From Eumeta japonica (lineage: Eukaryota; Arthropoda; Insecta; Lepidoptera; Psychidae), in NCBI GenBank assembly GCA_005406025.1, contig BGZK01001600.1:62001-126000 (forward strand): a stretch of DNA of 64,000 nt, given 5' to 3'. Shown piece after piece: positions 60,431-64,000 of the stretch. Below the pieces are notes generated by a model that had not been told where the DNA came from, made no database searches, and worked only from the letters and a program-made list of their open reading frames with translations. Every line of letters starts with the position of its first letter. Positions within the stretch are counted from its first letter, which is position 1. Position numbers and translations under genes: made by a program.

Positions 60431-61485
60431 AAACTTTCAGTTTTATGTTAAAAAGTTGCAGTAAAATCTCTTTGGTTGTGCTGTTTGTATCTGGCTAGTT
60501 TTGATACCATTAAATAGACGACATTAAAATAAAAGGAAAATAAAAATTATAAAACGTGTCGCCATTTATATATTGTTTTTATGTCCACTAAATTATGTGA
60601 ATCTAACGTGAAGTTCGTTAAATATTAAAGTTTTATTACAAAAAGGTGAAAATGGAATACAAGCTGCGAAATGTGTGAAATTTATAGATTTAATGCTGTG
60701 TAGTAGCACAAAGCTGGCTCAAACATTTGCAGTCTGGTAATTTTAATGTCAAAGATAAACCTCGCTCTGGTGCCATGTTATGGGTAAAGTCGATACCATT
60801 TTGGAAAAAGTAGAGCAAGATCAGCATATTAGTTCTTATGACATAGCTAAATAGCTGGGGATTGACCCTAAAATAATTTTGATCCATTTAAAAATAGTTG
60901 GATATACAAAAAAGCTCAATACTTGGGTCTCACACGAGCTCACTGAATAAAATCAATCATGTATTCATTTGCGATTATCAACTTTAGATCCGAGGAGTAA
61001 TTGAACCTATCCGGTTGGTAAAAGATAAGCTTCTTGTGATGAAAAATGCATTACTTCTGAAACAATAGCGCGTAAAAGTCACAAAATCAAAAAGCAAGCA
61101 AGCTCTTCAGATTATAGTGAAACCGATTAACTTGCAATAGAAGTGGATACTATGTGTATGGTATGATTAGAAGGGCATTATTCATTATGAGTTTTACTGC
61201 CGGACAAAACCATCAATCAACTCGAATATCTACTGCCAACAGCTGATGAGACTCAAGCAAGAAGTAGAGAACAAACGGCGGGATTCAATCAACAGAAAGG
61301 ATATTAGTTTTTCACCATAGTAACGCTAGACCACACACATCTTTAGCCACTCAGAAAATATTGAGAGAGTTTGGTTGGAAGTGTTAATGCATTAACCATA
61401 TTTCAATTAAAATTGTCTCTTCAGAATTCTTTACGTAGTGTTAGGTTGACATCAAGAGAGGAATGTGAAAACCAATTGTCGCGTA
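60431..61485 (+). mobile_element. mariner element copy 3, 3'-truncated, dead
   Basis: It has the same family as copies 1 and 2: AAGTTGCAGTAAAATCTCTT (60452) is identical to copy 1 at 7427. The N-terminal half is traceable through AACCTCGCTCTGGTG (about 60757) and AAAAAGCTCAATACTTGGGT (60908). Then come FHHSNARPH (about 61309) and ILREFGWKVLMH. As in copy 2, the second catalytic Asp is Ser (codon 61319-61321). The SPDLAP block is deleted or scrambled, and similarity stops at TTGTCGCG (about 61480), so the 3' inverted end is missing. Multiple stops and frame breaks. Confidence 0.85.
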
Positions 61486-61950
61486 TATGTATATAAAGTG
61501 TTCATATTTATCATATTTTATTTATATTTAATTACTATTATTATTATAAATGTGAATGTAATTTTGTTTGTTACCAAAACTACTCTGGTCATCATGAAAC
61601 ATTGGCCATATATTTACCAAGAATGTGGAAGGTCAAATGATACTTTACAAAAAAAATACGGAGGGCAAAAAAAATTATTATAAAAGGTATTAGGGAGGAC
61701 ACATTGGATTCTTTATATTAAAAAAAAATATTTTTACAAGGGTAAAAATATATTTTGGCAGGTATGATTGTTTGTCAAAAAATCTAGCAACTTCAACGCC
61801 ATCTAGCATTCCAGTAAGTATATATTTAACTAGCTTTTATAAGGCTGGCGCTCGCATTAAAGCCCTTAAATAAATATCAAAGTGCCACTATTTTAACAGG
61901 TGTCGGTAAGGGAGAAACTCTTATCATACCTCGGATTCCAATTATTCCCA
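61486..61950. other. No gene recognised; weak Helitron-like end at 61830
   Basis: AT-rich up to about 61780. A at 61829 followed by CTAGCTTTTATAAGGCTGGC, then GCTCGC might be a decayed Helitron terminus, but the hairpin is poor. Confidence 0.3.
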
Positions 61951-61965
61951 CTGACCTTGGAATGG

Positions 61966-62417
61966 CCATGGCTGTTTTAGGAAAAGGCTGTATGACATAC
62001 GACTTAATAAAAGAAAGGATTACGACTACCGATGGACTAAGGAAACGGGGGACCATGTTCTATGGAACTGCCCTCTGTATGATAGGAACGCAGCGAGATA
62101 TGATTTGGGAACTACGCAGAAGGACCAATTCCACTTTGACAATCTGACGAAGACACTAAAGAATTTTGGAAGATTTAGGACTTTTTGCCAGCGTTGGCAC
62201 AATAAGACATGTTTGGAAGAGGATTGATGAATGATGAAGAAAGCAATTTTAGATGTATAATGATAGAGACGCATGACCGAGTTATTTATGTCAGGTGACA
62301 TTGCAGCTTTACTTTGGCCAGGCTCACTATATACTCGTAAGTATATCGGGACGTTAGTTCTGACTCCTTGTATGGCCACCCATTCCATGGGTAAAGCCTG
62401 GGCGGAGGTGGGTTAAT
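61966..62417 (+). mobile_element. 5'-truncated R1/Jockey-type non-LTR retrotransposon end
   Basis: A frame of 86 codons from 61967 ends at TGA 62225-62227. It opens with HGCFRKRL, the conserved G-H-G-x-F block near the C-terminus of these polymerases. It continues with GDHVLWNCPLYD, the H and last C of the zinc knuckle, and ends FRTFCQRWHNKTCLEED. The two Cys expected before the His read as Tyr (DYDYRW). A 190-bp 3' untranslated part follows. The direct repeat CTGACCTTGGAATGG at 61951-61965 and 62418-62432 looks like the target-site duplication. Confidence 0.75.
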
Positions 62418-62432
62418 CTGACCTTGGAATGG

Positions 62433-62869
62433 ATTCCAATTCAAAAGGGTTCAGTTTCCCGTCAAGCTCAGCTTTGCTATTACTATAAACAAAGCACAAA
62501 GGTAGACATTACAGGTAGTAGGGGTATATTTAGAAAAGCCATGGTTCTCTCACGATTAATTAGATGTAGCCTGTTCGCGTATGTTTAATCCTCAAAATTT
62601 ACACGTTTTGCACCGGTCGAAAAAACTCACAATATAATGTTACTAATATTCTAGAATAATATTACTCTAGAATAATGCTATTTTGTTATAGTGAAATATA
62701 TTTTAACTTTTTTTGTAGTAAATTATTTCAATGAAGCATGTTTTCAGGTTTTGAAACTTCATTGTACCTATGTAGTAATTTTAAAATACTGATGATCCCT
62801 GCCAAGCAATAAATACGCTTATCATATTGATTCATTTCTATTGGAATATAATGGATCTTTTAAGGACTT
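62433..62869. other. No feature recognised
   Basis: AT-rich spacer with a repeated CTAGAATAATATTACT / CTAGAATAATGC motif near 62650-62685. Confidence 0.4.
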
Positions 62870-62899
62870 CAATGCAAGTGAAGCCTTGGTAAAAGCTAG
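62870..62899 (+). mobile_element. Decayed Helitron 3' terminus
   Basis: GCAAGTGAAGCCTTGGTAAA, then AGCTAG-T has the layout of the common GCGAAGCCGCGGGC-AAAAGCTAG-T end, with several substitutions in the hairpin. The body upstream was not recognised. Confidence 0.35.
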
Positions 62900-64000
62900 T
62901 ATTTAATTTTGAATAAAATATTATGAAAAATTATCTAGAATTTACGCAACACTATATTAAAATACATATACATAATAATTGCAATACACAAAATTGGAAA
63001 TTTAAATTAGAAAAATTAAAACTGATAATAAATCGAATTGAAGAAATTACTAGTTCAGACAATAGATATTATACATAACCTTTTAATATCGGCTTTTGTC
63101 TGAGATAAAATTATTTTTCTACCTCACAATCTTTCGAAGCAGAAAACTCGAAGAGCATACTAATACGGTACCAGCCAAAAAAGCCTCAACAAAACAGCAA
63201 TTTCCTTACGGCCATCAAGCGCAGGCCTACGACGGAAGTGAACTACACACTTACATTACCACCGTTCACTCCCGTTACCCGCTACCTTTTCCGTGCGTTA
63301 AAAATGAGTCAACGTTTGCTCAATACATCAATGTTTGTATCGGAAATGCACTACACCTGGTGTATTGTTACTCTATTTATAGTATGCTATTTTTTTTTTT
63401 CAATATATTTATAATTGTATTTATTTATTTCTTAAGATACCTTTTTTTTTAACAAACGTTTAGTATAATTCTATCTGTAGCAGACTAATACAATTTTACA
63501 GTATAACGAATTAATTACGTTTGCTGCAGACTATGATTGTGGATGACACTGATCATGAACAGAGAATAAAAAGCTTTTGTATGATGTGGTATAAGCTTAA
63601 ATTTTTATTCTATTATATTAGTGAGAAACGGTCGATAGATGCTACAGTTCTTCATATAATGTGATTCTCATGCGGTTCTTCTACCTGATTTTTATCCATC
63701 AATCTTTTGACGCAAATTCGTCTGTTTTCGGTGACTGAAATTTAGCCTTTATTGAATACGTCACTAATTTACTTTGCGTAGAATTAATTCTAGTTGAATA
63801 TTTCATCATCGTTTCTTCTGTAGATTTTTTCCAGAAGTCTACTTTGATATAAGCATCTTCAACACTCACTAAGAGTACAAAATGACAATGTTTTACAAGT
63901 TACAACGTCGGATATCCGAAGCCAGCTTTGCTTACACGGGTGAATCCCAAAAACTTTGTTGAGATAAGCTTTGACTTATAACCTTTATTACATCCTAATG
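62900..64000. other. No gene recognised; GC-richer patch at 63.12-63.36 kb
   Basis: A plus frame 63096-63452 is open for 118 codons, but from a TTG and ending in a phenylalanine-rich AT stretch. Its GC-richer core (ACGGTACCAGCCAAAAAAGC, GCAGGCCTACGACGG, CGTTCACTCCCGTTACCCGC) could be conserved noncoding DNA or part of an exon; no domain is visible. The remainder is AT-rich. Confidence 0.35.

Noticed and set aside
61829..61860. Helitron-like CTAGCTTTTATAAGGC start
   Set aside because: The hairpin is too poor and the internal sequence unlike the other copies, so it is mentioned only as a weak resemblance.
62026..62388. 120-codon open frame on the minus strand
   Set aside because: It lies antisense to the intact retrotransposon tail frame that ends at 62227, so it is a shadow.
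1..64000. CRISPR arrays, bacterial operons, rRNA genes, complete tRNA genes
   Set aside because: No regularly spaced repeats, no ribosome-binding-site-led gene strings and no complete tRNA cloverleaf were found; only SINE-type tRNA-like boxes.

Overview
The window looks like nuclear DNA of an insect, most likely a moth or butterfly. It is AT-rich, has no bacterial gene organisation, and is littered with decayed transposable elements of types common in Lepidoptera: Helitrons ending in CTAG next to a GC-rich hairpin, mariner elements, several lineages of non-LTR retrotransposon and tRNA-derived SINEs. The lepidopteran placement rests on recognising these repeat types by eye; no database was consulted.

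I could not find a single convincing host protein-coding exon. No open frame exceeds about 145 codons, and every frame with recognisable protein similarity belongs to a broken transposable element. The window is best read as a gene desert or the inside of a very large intron.

Layout. From 1 to 6.3 kb: a quiet AT-rich stretch, a Helitron end, a GC-rich island at 3.3-3.6 kb, one copy of a long dispersed repeat (copy B) and a Helitron. From 7.4 to 13.7 kb: a mariner with both ends, a second mariner lineage in antisense, two non-LTR remnants and a complete short Helitron. From 16.7 to 23.3 kb: foldback repeats, a non-LTR tail, a second copy of the first mariner family, a Lep1-like Helitron, a GC-rich island, and a Helitron keeping pieces of its Rep N-terminal domain. 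From 24 to 36 kb: mostly unassigned DNA with GC-richer islands, a short RTE-like scrap, a SINE and a reverse-transcriptase pseudogene. From 37 to 56 kb: two copies of a repeat marked by GACGTGACAACGTC-type arms, a second SINE, a MITE-like foldback, more GC-richer islands, and the second copy (copy A) of the long repeat. From 56 to 64 kb: a dispersed repeat tail, microsatellites, a hAT-like end, a third mariner copy and the 3' end of an R1/Jockey-type element flanked by a 15-bp direct repeat.

The elements do not form a working system: all transposase and polymerase frames seen are interrupted. Two of the three related mariner copies share the same catalytic Asp-to-Ser change, which suggests they descend from one already defective parent. 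The GC-richer, repeat-poor islands (about 3.4, 21.3, 28.3, 29.2, 33.8, 35.9, 39.9, 47.8, 49.2 and 53.2 kb) are the best candidates for host regulatory function. Two of them share a short, equally arranged motif pair.
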